Assembly (NCBI RefSeq): GCF_003985155.1
Contig: NZ_ML133696.1
Coordinates: 57,691-121,690 of the forward strand
From: Rhizobium vallis
Lineage (GTDB): Bacteria > Pseudomonadota > Alphaproteobacteria > Rhizobiales > Rhizobiaceae
Reading direction: 5' to 3'
Length of the DNA stretch: 64,000 nt
Shown: positions 41,190-50,689 of the stretch, in pieces
Position numbering within the stretch: the stretch's first letter is position 1
How the letters are laid out: each line of letters starts with the position of its first letter
Position numbers and translations under genes: made by a program
Notes under the pieces: model-generated
The model's database searches: none
The model's input: only the letters and a program-made list of their open reading frames with translations
Told to the model about the DNA's origin: nothing

Positions 41190-44003
41190 TCATTGTCCTA
41201 ACCGCTCGAGCAGGTCGGGAACATGAACCTGGTCGGTCTTGTAGTTGCCGGTCAGCATGTACATCATGATGTTGACGCCGGAGCGGTAGGCATATTCGCG
41301 CTGCGTTTCATCCTGGGGCACGGTCGGCAGCATCGGCGTGCCGTTCTCGTCGATCGCCCAGGCACCGGCGAAATCGTTGCCGGTGATCAGGATCGGCGAA
41401 ACGCCGTCGGCCGTCGCCGCCGATTTTTCGCTCGGCTCGCGGCCGCCCTGCCGGGCCTCGATCCAGAGGGGGCTGCCGGTATAACGGCCGGGAAAGCTCG
41501 ACAGGAGATAGAAGGATTTCGTCAGCACGTGGTCCGACGGCACCGGCTCCAGCGGCGGAATGTCGAGATTGGCGAGGATTGCCTGCAGCCTCTGGCCGTT
41601 GGCGCTGACATTGCCGCCATTGTCCAATGCGCTGATTTGATCGCGCGTGTCGAACAGCACGGTGCCGCCATTGCGCATATAGGCGTCGATGCGGCTGATT
41701 GCAGCCGAGGACGGCATCGGCGCCGTCGCCGAGACCGGCCAGTAGATGATCGGATAGAAGGAAAGCTCGTCCTTGGTGAGGTCGAGGCCGACGGGCGGCG
41801 CCGGCTCCAGCGTCGTGCGGAAGGTCAGGAACTGGGTAAGACCCTCCAGGCCGCGCTCGGATACATCGTCCACGTCCTGTTCGCCGGTGACGACATAGGC
41901 GAGGTGCGTATTATCAAGCCTCTCCAGGATGAGATCGTCGCCGGGCCTGGTGTCGTTGGCGTGAAGTGTGCCGGGTTGCATGAGGAAGCCCGCGCCGACC
42001 GCGACTACGATGACGCCCATGGTACGGACGGCCGGGCGCAATCGCGAGAACGCGCCATTCATGAAGAGGACGATCAGGCTGTCGGCGAGCAGCAGCAGAA
42101 AGGCTGCGAGGAAGAGCGACGGCTTTGCCGACCAGCTTTCGCCGCCAATCAGGCCTTCGCGAACGGCATTGGTTCCCGATATGTCGAGCGGCTTCAGTTC
42201 GGCGCCCTCGGGCAATACGTTCAAGGAGGTGAAACCATCTTCCGAACCGTAGAGCCCGGGCGGATTGTCGAAATTCGCAATCGGTTCGGTTCCGGCCTTG
42301 GGAATGAGCGGCCGCGCCGAACCCGTCTCGGAGACGAGCATGCCCTTGGCCGTCAGCATGCGGAACGGCGGCAGGGTCTCGGCAACGCGTGCATTGCCGC
42401 GCGCCTCCGACGTCACGCCGCCCGAGCGCGACACCTGCAGGAGATGGCGCAGCATGTCGACGAAGGTGCCTGAGATCGGCAGATCGGACCAGGTCGCTTC
42501 CGCGGTGACATGAAACAGGACGATCTGGCCGGATGAGAGCTGCTTCATCGTCACGAGCGGCGTGCCGTCGGCAAGGCTTGCCCAGGTGCGCTCGGCAAGA
42601 TCGGGCGTCGGTTCAGCCAGAACCTGCCGCTTGATGACCACATCGGCAGGACGCGCGATGCCGGCGAAAGGCCCGAAATTCGGAAATTCGGCCAGCGATT
42701 GCGGTTCGCTCCAGGACAATGTGCCGCCGAGCGCCCGTTCTCCCTGGCGCAGGATGACGGGGATCAGCGGATCGTCGGCAGGGGCGGCCGCCATGCGCGG
42801 ACCGGCAAAACGCAGGAGCATGCCGCCGTTCGATATCCAGCGCGTCAGGGGTTCATAGGTCTCCTCCGGCAGCCGGCCGATATCGGCCATGATGATGATG
42901 GAGGGATTGCTGGCAAGAAGCTTCGGGATGGCGACCGCAAGATCGGAATCGGAGGGTTGGATCAGGTCCGCATAAGGCTGCAGCGCCCGCTGGATATAAT
43001 AGAGCGGCGAGAGCAGCGGCTGGAACTCGTCGCCTCCCGCGCCCGACAACAGCACGACGCGACGGCGCTTGAACGCGTCGTCGAGAAGATGGACCGCGCC
43101 CGCGGTCGCGCCGTTGTCGACGCCGATGCGGGCAAAATCGTTGCGCATTTCGAAGGGAGCGGTGAGCGAACTCGTCGCGACGCTCTGGCCGGGACTGAAA
43201 TCCACTCTGCCGTTGGCGATCGAACGCCCCTGGGCATCGGCGGCGTTCAGCGCCACGGATGCGGCATGCGCGCTGTTGAGCCGCGTGACCTTGACGGTCA
43301 TGGCATCGGCCGCGTTGTTGGCCGCGGTGACCGCGACCGTCTTTGCGGCATCGCCCTCGATCACGCGGAGATCGGCAGGTTGCAGTTCGGCGAGTTGGCG
43401 CACCGTGGCGTCGTCGGCCTTGGCGGCCGCGCCGTCGGTCAGGAAGGCGAGGGTGCCGGGCTTGACGCCGTTGAGGGCCGCGCGCAACGCCTGGAAGGCG
43501 CGCTCGCGGTCCGGCACCAGCGGTCGCGGCTCGGCGGCGCGCAGCTTGTCATGGGCGCTGGCTGCAGTGCCGGGCACGGCGTCGTTGGTGGGATCGGCCG
43601 TGAAGGCGATCGAGACGGGCGTGCCGGCGGATTCGGCGTCGTCGATCAGCGCGTCGGCGGTCTGGACGCGGCGCTCCCAATCGGGTGCTGCCGCCCAGCT
43701 GTTGTCGACGAAGAGCACGAGCGGACCGCCCGAAGCCAGCGAATTGGTACGCGGGTTGAAGACCGGATCGGCGATCGCAAGGATGATGGTGGCGGCGAGC
43801 AGCATGCGCAGCAGCGTCAGCCACCAGGGACTCTGCGCCGGCGTCTCTTCGCGCTTCAGCACGGATGCGAGGATCTTCAGCGGCGGGAAGATCTCGGCCT
43901 TCGGGCGCGGCGGCGTCAGCCGCAGCAGCCACCAGATGACGGGCAGCGCAATGAGAGCGCCGAGAATGGCGGGATAGGCGAAAGCGAAGGGAAGGGCGTT
44001 CAT
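41190..44003 (-). CDS. BatA-N / DUF4159 membrane protein
   Basis: 937 residues. The N-terminus has the BatA/aerotolerance-type membrane hairpin (FAYPAILGALIALPVIWWLL, then TLLRMLLAATIILAIADPVF). A vWA-like domain follows (GGPLVLFVDNSWAAAPDWER, DALIDDAESAGTP), then an amidotransferase-like part, membrane segments near residue 640-690, and a C-terminal DUF4159 (SERGLEGLTQFLTFRTTLEP, FDTRDQISALDNGG). It overlaps the DUF58 gene by four bases (ATGA). It would be a scaffold of the MoxR system. The metal-site DxSxS of vWA is only partly kept (DNSWA). Confidence 0.88.
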   Translation of the reverse strand: MNALPFAFAYPAILGALIALPVIWWLLRLTPPRPKAEIFPPLKILASVLKREETPAQSPWWLTLLRMLLAATIILAIADPVFNPRTNSLASGGPLVLFVDNSWAAAPDWERRVQTADALIDDAESAGTPVSIAFTADPTNDAVPGTAASAHDKLRAAEPRPLVPDRERAFQALRAALNGVKPGTLAFLTDGAAAKADDATVRQLAELQPADLRVIEGDAAKTVAVTAANNAADAMTVKVTRLNSAHAASVALNAADAQGRSIANGRVDFSPGQSVATSSLTAPFEMRNDFARIGVDNGATAGAVHLLDDAFKRRRVVLLSGAGGDEFQPLLSPLYYIQRALQPYADLIQPSDSDLAVAIPKLLASNPSIIIMADIGRLPEETYEPLTRWISNGGMLLRFAGPRMAAAPADDPLIPVILRQGERALGGTLSWSEPQSLAEFPNFGPFAGIARPADVVIKRQVLAEPTPDLAERTWASLADGTPLVTMKQLSSGQIVLFHVTAEATWSDLPISGTFVDMLRHLLQVSRSGGVTSEARGNARVAETLPPFRMLTAKGMLVSETGSARPLIPKAGTEPIANFDNPPGLYGSEDGFTSLNVLPEGAELKPLDISGTNAVREGLIGGESWSAKPSLFLAAFLLLLADSLIVLFMNGAFSRLRPAVRTMGVIVVAVGAGFLMQPGTLHANDTRPGDDLILERLDNTHLAYVVTGEQDVDDVSERGLEGLTQFLTFRTTLEPAPPVGLDLTKDELSFYPIIYWPVSATAPMPSSAAISRIDAYMRNGGTVLFDTRDQISALDNGGNVSANGQRLQAILANLDIPPLEPVPSDHVLTKSFYLLSSFPGRYTGSPLWIEARQGGREPSEKSAATADGVSPILITGNDFAGAWAIDENGTPMLPTVPQDETQREYAYRSGVNIMMYMLTGNYKTDQVHVPDLLERLGQ

Positions 44004-44920
44004 AGCTGCCCTCCATGCGTCGCCTTGGCCGGCATGCCTGAGAGATACATGTGGATGGCAACCAGCGCTTCCGAAGCAAGGTGATCGGTGCGGTGGGTCG
44101 CAAACGTCCAGCCGAGATGGCGCAGCGACTGGCCGAGGTTCTCCCTGCGCGCGAGGTAGGCGTTGCGATAGGCGTCGCGGATGTGTTCGGCGCGGCCGGA
44201 AATCAGCCTGGCCCCGGTTTCCGGATCGGTGAACTCGGTGCGGCCGCTATAGGGAAATATCTCCTCGGCCGGATCTGCTATCTCAATCACATGGCCGCGA
44301 AGGCCGCGGCGGGCAAGTGGGCCGAGGCGCTCCATGACCGCCTGCGCGTCGTCGAGGAAATCGCCGATGAGCACGAGGTCACTCCAGCCGCGGATCATCG
44401 CCGTTTCCGGCAAGCCGCCGGTCAGCGGCGTGTGCATGAGCGCGGCCGCAAGGCGTTCGGCGGCGTTGCGGGTGGAGACGGGATCCATGATGCCGGGGCA
44501 GCCGATGCGCTCGCCGGAGCGGGCGAGGACTTCGGCCAGCGCCAGCATGACGACCAGCGCCCGGCTTTCCTTGGAGACGCTGCCGTAGCTCGACTTGTAC
44601 ATCATCGAGGGTGACATGTCGCACCAGAGCCAGATGGTGTGCGCCGCCTCCCATTCGCGCTCGCGCACGTAAGTATGATCGTCGCGGGCGGAGCGGCGCC
44701 AATCGATGCGCGACAGGCTTTCGCCTTCGGCATAGGGGCGAAACTGCCAGAAATTCTCGCCAATGCCGCGCTTGCGGCGGCCGTGCCAGCCGGCGATCAC
44801 CGTGTTGGCGATGCGCTTGGCTTCCACCAGGCAGTCCGGTATCAGGGCGGCCCGCTGCCTGGCGCGGGAAAGGGCATCGCTGCCTGACGTCGGGTTGACG
44901 ATCTGTCCGATAGATGCCAC
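44000..44920 (-). CDS. DUF58 domain protein
   Basis: 306 residues, GTG start at 44920 with AAGGAAG upstream. Conserved DUF58 pieces are GWHGRRKRGIGENFWQFRPY, SLSRIDWRRSARDDHTYVRE (the RxxDWR core) and LWCDMSPSMMYKSSYGSVSK, whose DMSPSM resembles a vWA metal site. DUF58 proteins nearly always neighbour MoxR ATPases and are thought to be clients or adaptors. It starts 13 bp after moxR and overlaps the next gene, so it is translationally coupled. Confidence 0.92.
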   Translation of the reverse strand: MASIGQIVNPTSGSDALSRARQRAALIPDCLVEAKRIANTVIAGWHGRRKRGIGENFWQFRPYAEGESLSRIDWRRSARDDHTYVREREWEAAHTIWLWCDMSPSMMYKSSYGSVSKESRALVVMLALAEVLARSGERIGCPGIMDPVSTRNAAERLAAALMHTPLTGGLPETAMIRGWSDLVLIGDFLDDAQAVMERLGPLARRGLRGHVIEIADPAEEIFPYSGRTEFTDPETGARLISGRAEHIRDAYRNAYLARRENLGQSLRHLGWTFATHRTDHLASEALVAIHMYLSGMPAKATHGGQL

Positions 44921-44933
44921 GCGTCCGGCTTCC

Positions 44934-45950
44934 TTATCCCTTTGCCTGTCTGACCAATCCGGCGATGACGTCGCGCACCGACATGCCTTCGGCGCGGGCG
45001 GCGAAGGTCAGCGCCATGCGGTGCTGAAGAATGGGTTCGGCGAGCGCGAAGACGTCGTCGAGCGACGGGGCGAGACGGCCTTCATAGAGCGCGCGGGCGC
45101 GGGAGCAGAGCATCATCGCCTGGCCGGCGCGCGGGCCGGGGCCCCAGGCGACGTTCTTGTCGGTTGCAGCATTGCCCTGTCCGGGACGAGCGGAGCGCAC
45201 CAGCGAAAGAATGGCGTCGACGACCGTGTCGCTCACCGGCATCTGGCGCACCAGCGTCTGGATCTCGATCAGCCGCTTCGCATCGATGACGGCTTCCGGC
45301 CGGGTTTCGCTCAAGCCGGTCGTCTCGAGCAGGATCTGGCGCTCGGCGGCAAGCTCGGGATAGTTGACGTCGACCTGCAGCAGGAAACGGTCGAGCTGGG
45401 CCTCGGGCAGGGGATAGGTGCCTTCCTGCTCGAGCGGGTTCTGGGTGGCGAGCACGTGGAAGGGCGCGGGCAGGTCGTAGCGCTGGCCGGCGATGGTGAT
45501 ATGATACTCCTGCATGGATTGCAGCAGCGCCGACTGCGTACGCGGCGAGGCGCGGTTGATTTCGTCGGCCATCAGAAGCTGGGCGAAGACCGGGCCTTTG
45601 ACGAAGCGGAAGGAGCGGCGGCCGCTGTCGTCCTGGTCCATCACCTCGGAGCCGAGAATATCCGAGGGCATCAGATCAGGCGTGAACTGGATGCGGTTGG
45701 CGGCAAGACCGAGTACCTCGCCGAGCGTCGTCACCAGTCTGGTCTTGGCAAGGCCGGGAACGCCGACGAGCAGGGCATGGCCACCGGAGAGCACGGCGAG
45801 AATGGTGTTTTCGACCACGCCTTCCTGACCGAAGATGACCTTCGAGACTTCCCCGCGGATGGCGGCGATATCGGAGAGCGCCCTTTCGGCGGCGGCGACG
45901 ATCGCCTTATCATCGAGGCTGGCTTCGGTCTTCATCATACCCACGGGCAT
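44934..45950 (-). CDS. MoxR-family AAA+ ATPase
   Basis: About 338 residues. Walker A is GVPGLAKTR, Walker B LLMADEINRASPRTQSALLQ, sensor I FHVLATQNPLEQEGTYPLPE, and the C-terminal lid SDTVVDAILSLVRSARP, all as in MoxR. MoxR ATPases act with DUF58/vWA proteins as chaperones in cofactor or complex assembly and in envelope stress resistance. First gene of a five-gene operon (45950 to 38700). Start codon choice is between ATG 45950 and ATG 45938. Divergent from the DUF1285 operon over 152 bp. Confidence 0.94.
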   Translation of the reverse strand: MPVGMMKTEASLDDKAIVAAAERALSDIAAIRGEVSKVIFGQEGVVENTILAVLSGGHALLVGVPGLAKTRLVTTLGEVLGLAANRIQFTPDLMPSDILGSEVMDQDDSGRRSFRFVKGPVFAQLLMADEINRASPRTQSALLQSMQEYHITIAGQRYDLPAPFHVLATQNPLEQEGTYPLPEAQLDRFLLQVDVNYPELAAERQILLETTGLSETRPEAVIDAKRLIEIQTLVRQMPVSDTVVDAILSLVRSARPGQGNAATDKNVAWGPGPRAGQAMMLCSRARALYEGRLAPSLDDVFALAEPILQHRMALTFAARAEGMSVRDVIAGLVRQAKG

Positions 45951-46102
45951 CTCCAACGGCTGAAATCATTCGGCAGCGAATCGGCGGACTTATACATCTG
46001 CCTCATACTCGATAGAGTTATGGAGATGCGACGGGCTGACAAGTTCGTTGCGAATGACTATCTCGTGACATCACTTCGTTAAGGACAAACCGGGACGGAA
46101 GA

Positions 46103-46726
46103 ATGGCAGCCGAGGAAATCAGCGGACAGGCGGATGCGGCGGGGCTTGCCGCGCTGATTTCGCGCGCGTCCCAGGAAAACGGCAGCAAAAAACGAGGGCT
46201 ACCGCCGGTCGAGCGGTGGAATCCGCCCTTTTGCGGCGATATCGACATGGAGATCAGGGCCGACGGCACCTGGTTCTATATGGGCACGCCGATCGGCCGG
46301 CCGGCGCTGGTGCGACTGTTTTCGACGGTTTTAAGAAGGGACGAAGACGAGAAGACCTATCTCGTAACTCCTGTGGAAAAGGTCGGGATAAGGGTCGTCG
46401 ACGCGCCTTTCGTCGCCGTGGAGATGAGTGCGACGGTACGTGACGGCTATCAGGTGCTGACATTCCGCACCAATGTCGGCGATGTCGTGGAGGCAGGAGG
46501 AGAGCATCGGCTGCGTTTTGCCGTAACCGGCGACAATGCCGAACTGAAACCCTATCTACATGTGCGCGGGCGGCTGGAGGCGCTGGTGTCGCGTGCGGTG
46601 ATGTATGAACTGGTCGCGCTTGGCGAGACACTCGACGTTGAGGGACAGGCGGTGTTTGCGGTCCGCTCCGCCGGCGAGGTTTTCCCCATCATGCCGGCCG
46701 ACGAACTGGATGCGCTTTGCCGATGA
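46103..46726 (+). CDS. DUF1285 family protein
   Basis: 207 residues, mostly beta, cytoplasmic. DUF1285 landmarks are PVERWNPPFCGDIDMEIRAD, WFYMGTPIGRPALVRLFSTV and EKTYLVTPVEKVGIRVVDAP. The function of the family is unknown. Its stop overlaps the start of the Nudix gene (ATGA), placing it first in a coupled three-gene operon with the CoA pyrophosphatase and cca. Confidence 0.93.
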   Translation: MAAEEISGQADAAGLAALISRASQENGSKKRGLPPVERWNPPFCGDIDMEIRADGTWFYMGTPIGRPALVRLFSTVLRRDEDEKTYLVTPVEKVGIRVVDAPFVAVEMSATVRDGYQVLTFRTNVGDVVEAGGEHRLRFAVTGDNAELKPYLHVRGRLEALVSRAVMYELVALGETLDVEGQAVFAVRSAGEVFPIMPADELDALCR

Positions 46727-47373
46727 ATGATGCAATCACTCAACGTTACCCGCGGTTCTCCGCAGCCGAGTTCCGTCGCCGCGCGCTCAACCAGAGTGGC
46801 GGGCCGGTGGATCATGCCTGGCGCGATCACGGGGACCATATTCTCAACCCCGATATCGTGGCCGAGGTCGCGACCTTCAAGCTGCGCGATGCCGCCGTGC
46901 TCGTTCCCGTCGTCGATGACGGCGAGGAGGCGCATGTGATCTTCACCAAGCGAACGGCGACGCTGCGCAAGCATTCCGGGCAGATCGCCTTTCCCGGCGG
47001 CTCGATCGATCCCGCCGACATCTCGCCTGAAATGGCGGCGATCCGCGAGACGGAGGAGGAGATCGGCCTTGCCGGCTCCTTCGTCGAAACCGTCGGGCGG
47101 CTGCCGAACTATTTTGCCTCGACGGGTTTCCGCATCACGCCGGTGCTCGGCGTCGTCTCGCCGGGCTTCGCGCTGAGGCCGAACCCGGCCGAGGTGGACG
47201 ACGTGTTCGAGGTACCGCTTTCCTTCCTGATGAACCCGGCCAACCACGCCCGCGACAGGCGTGTGATCGACGGCATCGACCGGCATTTTTACCGCATGCC
47301 CTATGAAACCAGAATGATCTGGGGCATCACCGCCGGCATCGTCCGCACACTTTACGAAAGGCTTTATGCATGA
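46723..47373 (+). CDS. Nudix CoA pyrophosphatase-like protein
   Basis: 216 residues. The Nudix box is GGSIDPADISPEMAAIRETEEEIG, preceded by FTKRTATLRKHSGQIAFPGG, which contains the LxxHxGQ(I/V)xFPGG motif that marks the CoA diphosphatase subgroup. It would cleave CoA or its derivatives to 4'-phosphopantetheine and ADP. It starts at ATG 46723, overlapping DUF1285; a TTG six bases upstream is unlikely. Its stop overlaps the cca start, again ATGA. Confidence 0.93.
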   Translation: MNDAITQRYPRFSAAEFRRRALNQSGGPVDHAWRDHGDHILNPDIVAEVATFKLRDAAVLVPVVDDGEEAHVIFTKRTATLRKHSGQIAFPGGSIDPADISPEMAAIRETEEEIGLAGSFVETVGRLPNYFASTGFRITPVLGVVSPGFALRPNPAEVDDVFEVPLSFLMNPANHARDRRVIDGIDRHFYRMPYETRMIWGITAGIVRTLYERLYA

Positions 47374-48623
47374 CCGGTCTGGCCGACCAAGCATGGTTTC
47401 GCGACCCGGCGCTTGCCCGGGTGCTTGCGCTTCTCAACGCCGATGGTGGGGAAGGCCGGGTGGTGGGCGGTGCGGTGCGCAACAGCCTGATGGGGTTGCC
47501 GGTCAGCGATATCGACATTGCGACGACACTGACGCCTGACATCGTCATGGAACGGGCGGCGGCGGCCGACGTCAAGGCGGTTCCAACAGGTCTGCAGCAT
47601 GGCACGGTGACGCTCGTCATCGACGGCAAGCCTTTCGAGGTGACGACGCTGCGCACCGATGTCGAGACCGACGGACGTCGTGCCAAGGTTGCCTTCAGCA
47701 CCGACTGGAAGGCCGATGCCGAGCGGCGGGACCTGACGATCAACGCGCTTTACGCCGATGCGGAGGGCGAGGTGGTGGATCTCGTCGGCGGGCTTGCCGA
47801 TATCGAGAACCGCAACATCCGCTTCATCGGCGATGCGGCGACGCGCATTGCCGAGGATCATCTGCGCATCCTGCGCTTCTTCCGCTTCTTTGCCTATTAT
47901 GGTTCCGGACGTCCGGATGCCGCGGGGCTCAAGGCCTGTTCGGCGGCGCGGTCGAAATTGAAGACATTGTCGGCGGAGCGCGTCTGGTCGGAGCTGAGAA
48001 AGCTGCTCGGCGCCGACGATCCCGGCCGGGCGCTGCTGTGGATGCGGCAGGTGGCCGTGCTGACGGAAATCCTGCCGGAATCGGAACGATGGGGGATCGA
48101 TGCGATCCCGTCGCTAGTCGCCACCGAAAAGGCGCTCGGCTGGGCGCCCGATCCGCTGCTGCGCCTTGCGGCAATCGTGCCGCCTGATGCGGCGCGATTG
48201 GAAGCGCTGGCTGGCCGGCTGAAGCTCTCCAATGCGGAAGCGGCAACTCTCAACGCCTGGGCAATGGCAGCGCCGGTCAATGATGACATCTCCTCGGCCG
48301 CCTTCGAACGGCTGCTTTATCGCAACGGCGTGGACGGCATCACCACCCGGCTGAAGCTGGCGCTAGGTGTTGCGCGCGGCAAGGCCGAAGGCGATTTCGA
48401 CGAAATGGCGCGCTCGGCGTGGCTCACCAAGCTGCTGGACCAGGCAATGAACTGGAAGAAGCCACCGTTTCCCCTGAATGGTGGCGATGTGATTGCGGCC
48501 GGCATCGCCTCCGGTCCGCGTGTCGGCGAACTGCTTGCGGCGCTGGAAAACCAGTGGGTGGAGGAAAACTTCGCTTCCGATCGGGCCGCTCTTCTCGCCC
48601 GGCTGCAGGAACGCGTGCAATAA
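47370..48623 (+). CDS. cca: CCA tRNA nucleotidyltransferase / poly(A) polymerase family
   Basis: 417 residues. Class II nucleotidyltransferase core: VVGGAVRNSLMG at about 31-42, the catalytic DID at 47-49, and RRDLTINALYAD at 119-130, followed by NIRFIGDAATRIAEDHLRIL (tRNA-binding head). It repairs or adds the CCA end of tRNAs; poly(A) polymerase activity is possible for close relatives. Third gene of the coupled operon with DUF1285 and the Nudix protein, an arrangement widespread in Rhizobiales. Confidence 0.95.
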   Translation: MTGLADQAWFRDPALARVLALLNADGGEGRVVGGAVRNSLMGLPVSDIDIATTLTPDIVMERAAAADVKAVPTGLQHGTVTLVIDGKPFEVTTLRTDVETDGRRAKVAFSTDWKADAERRDLTINALYADAEGEVVDLVGGLADIENRNIRFIGDAATRIAEDHLRILRFFRFFAYYGSGRPDAAGLKACSAARSKLKTLSAERVWSELRKLLGADDPGRALLWMRQVAVLTEILPESERWGIDAIPSLVATEKALGWAPDPLLRLAAIVPPDAARLEALAGRLKLSNAEAATLNAWAMAAPVNDDISSAAFERLLYRNGVDGITTRLKLALGVARGKAEGDFDEMARSAWLTKLLDQAMNWKKPPFPLNGGDVIAAGIASGPRVGELLAALENQWVEENFASDRAALLARLQERVQ

Positions 48624-48680
48624 ACGGCATCGCGTCGCATCCGATGGATGCGGCGCAGCCCGTGTCATCGCTGGGGTCAA

Positions 48681-48866
48681 TCAGGCTACGGTCGCCTCGT
48701 CGCGGATGCGGGCCTTGATGTTGTCGACCATGTTTTCGCGGATGATCGTTTCGCCATGAGCGGACTTCAGGTGCTCGACGGCGCGGCGGACCACTTCTGC
48801 GTCATTATCCGCCCGAGTGTGCCAGGCGCAGCCGGGAACGAGCGTGCCGCATTCGAAAAGTCGCAT
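48681..48866 (-). CDS. DUF1059 small protein
   Basis: 61 residues with the DUF1059 pattern: FECGTLVPGCAWHTRADNDA, then VVRRAVEHLKSAHGETI, carrying two conserved cysteines and the AHG motif. A clean GAGGAG SD precedes the ATG at 48866. Function unknown. Converges with cca. Confidence 0.85.
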   Translation of the reverse strand: MRLFECGTLVPGCAWHTRADNDAEVVRRAVEHLKSAHGETIIRENMVDNIKARIRDEATVA

Positions 48867-48976
48867 GGTTGTCTCCTCTGTCTGAACGCAACGGCCATCG
48901 CGCTTTCACGCGATTGATGAATGTACGTGGGAAGAGAAGGTTCCGGCCGGCATCAAGTGTCGACCGGACAAGATCT

Positions 48977-49237
48977 TCAATCGGGCATCGCCCAGGCTTT
49001 GTAGGTATCCAAGAGATGGCGGGGCATGTTGCTGTTGGCTGCCTCTTTCTGCAGTTCTTCCGGCGATTTTCCGCCGGCCAGCTGCAGCTTGACCTGCTCG
49101 ATGAAGCAGCAGAGAGGCAGATCCGAGCCGCTCTTGGCTCTCAGTTCCTCGGCGATGCGCGCCAGGAATTCGGGTGTGTCGATGACCCGGGTTTCCTGAG
49201 CATTCGCGGGTGCAGGCGAACCACTTTGTATCGTCAT
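48977..49237 (-). CDS. Small conserved hypothetical protein
   Basis: 86 residues from ATG 49237, with an exceptionally strong GGAGGAGG SD. It has a disordered N-terminus and a helical body (TPEFLARIAEELRAKSGSDL, LQLAGGKSPEELQKEAANSN) with a Cys-Cys pair in LPLCCFIEQV. The strong SD suggests high translation. I do not recognise a family. It lies upstream of DUF1059 on the same strand, 110 bp apart. Confidence 0.7.
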   Translation of the reverse strand: MTIQSGSPAPANAQETRVIDTPEFLARIAEELRAKSGSDLPLCCFIEQVKLQLAGGKSPEELQKEAANSNMPRHLLDTYKAWAMPD

Positions 49238-49338
49238 GACAATCCTCCTCCGATTGTTACGCACATACACATAAAGTTAGGACGCACTGATTTTTTATGA
49301 AGGTCCTTCAGTTCGATTTATCGACGGGGTGTTACGGT

Positions 49339-50250
49339 TCACGGCCAGCGGACGACGGGGGGCAGCGAGGAAAGAATGGATTCGACGTTGCCGCCGGTCT
49401 TCAGGCCGAAGATCGTGCCGCGATCATACAGCAAATTGAATTCGACGTATCGGCCTCGTCGGATCAATTGTTCGTCACGGTCGGCTTCTGTCCACATTTT
49501 ATTGAAATTGGAGCGGACGATCTTCGGATAGACCATCGCGAAGGCCCGGCCGACATCGCGCGTGAAGGCGAAATCGGCATCCCAGCCGCCGGCTTCCTCG
49601 CTCGAATGCAGCCAGTCGTAGAAGATGCCGCCGATGCCGCGGGCCTCGTTGCGGTGCTTCAGGAAGAAATACTCGTCGCACCAGGCCTTGTAGGCGTTGT
49701 AATCGGCGACCGCATGGTTGCGGCAGGCGATTTCCATCGCCTTGTGGAAGAGCTGGCTGTCCTCGTCCTCCTGCGTGCGGCGGCGCGACAGCACCGGCGT
49801 CAGGTCGGCCCCGCCGCCGAACCAACGGCTCGTGGTGACGACCATGCGGGTGTTCATATGCACGGCGGGAACATTGGGATTGACGGGATGGGCGATCAAC
49901 GAGATGCCCGAGGCCCAGAAGCGCGGATCATCCTTGGCGCCCGGTATCTGAGCGCGGAAATCCGGAGAGAATTCGCCGTGAACGGTGGAGGTGTGGACGC
50001 CGACCTTCTCGAAGACGCGGCCTTCCATCATCGACATCCGGCCACCGCCACCCGCACCATTTTCGCGCGACCAGTCCTTGGCGACGAAACGGCCCGGCTC
50101 CTGGTCGGAGAGGGGGCCAGCCAGCTCGTCTTCGAGGGCTTCGAAGGAGGCGCAGATCGTATCGCGCAACCCTTCGAACCAGCCGCGGGCAGCCGCCTTC
50201 TTCTCCTCGATGTCGTCAGGCAAGCCGATCGGCAGTTCCGGTCTTTCCAT
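49339..50250 (-). CDS. hemF: Oxygen-dependent coproporphyrinogen III oxidase
   Basis: Converts coproporphyrinogen III to protoporphyrinogen IX in heme synthesis. The 303-residue length is standard. Key segments: ENGAGGGGRMSMMEGRVFEK, GISLIAHPVNPNVPAVHMNT, TRWFGGGADLTPV and YVEFNLLYDRGTIFGLKTGG. The catalytic-site Asp and His residues in these blocks are conserved. GGAGAC precedes ATG 50250. Single gene; I found no FixK/FNR box in the upstream 175 bp, which would fit use of the aerobic enzyme. Confidence 0.97.
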   Translation of the reverse strand: MERPELPIGLPDDIEEKKAAARGWFEGLRDTICASFEALEDELAGPLSDQEPGRFVAKDWSRENGAGGGGRMSMMEGRVFEKVGVHTSTVHGEFSPDFRAQIPGAKDDPRFWASGISLIAHPVNPNVPAVHMNTRMVVTTSRWFGGGADLTPVLSRRRTQEDEDSQLFHKAMEIACRNHAVADYNAYKAWCDEYFFLKHRNEARGIGGIFYDWLHSSEEAGGWDADFAFTRDVGRAFAMVYPKIVRSNFNKMWTEADRDEQLIRRGRYVEFNLLYDRGTIFGLKTGGNVESILSSLPPVVRWP

Positions 50251-50425
50251 TTGCGTCTCCGGCGGGCGACATCCGCTGCGGACGCGACTCGCTCATTCCT
50301 GGTTTCCGGCCACATCTAGCAGGTGGCGCCGCGTCTCGCCAAGCCGAGGCGGGCTCGGCAAGCCTTCGAGATTCGACTCGCAAAGCGAGGAATTCGATAC
50401 TACCTTTCCTGAAGAGGTAGGTTTG

Positions 50426-50686
50426 ATGGCAAAAATTCCAGGACCTCCGTCTTTCGACGGCCTGAAGCGCAGAATGGCGAGACACCGGGCGGAAAATTCT
50501 GCCCGCAGGAAAGACCATTTCGTGCGTGAGACATATTGCCTCGGCCTGATGGACGCCCGCGCCAAGGCGCGCGAATGGTTCGACGAATATCCGAAAGCCG
50601 CCTATTGGACCGAGGTGGAAAGCTGGCGCCAGCTCGACGGCGACCAGATCGAATTCACCATGCGCCGCCTGCCTTCGGCCGACTGA
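50426..50686 (+). CDS. Small conserved hypothetical protein
   Basis: 86 residues, basic at the N-terminus (PSFDGLKRRMARHRAENSAR) and containing YCLGLMDARAKAREWFDEYP with several aromatic residues near the end (AAYWTEVESWRQL). GAGG lies upstream of ATG 50426. No domain recognised and no signal peptide. It is divergent from hemF and convergent with the Na/Pi cotransporter, so is transcribed alone. Confidence 0.65.
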   Translation: MAKIPGPPSFDGLKRRMARHRAENSARRKDHFVRETYCLGLMDARAKAREWFDEYPKAAYWTEVESWRQLDGDQIEFTMRRLPSAD

Positions 50687-50689
50687 CCG

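Noticed and set aside
39425..41269. Long plus-strand open frame opposite the amidotransferase-like membrane protein
   Set aside because: Shadow frame of a real operon gene; no SD, no domain, and it would run across the gene boundary.
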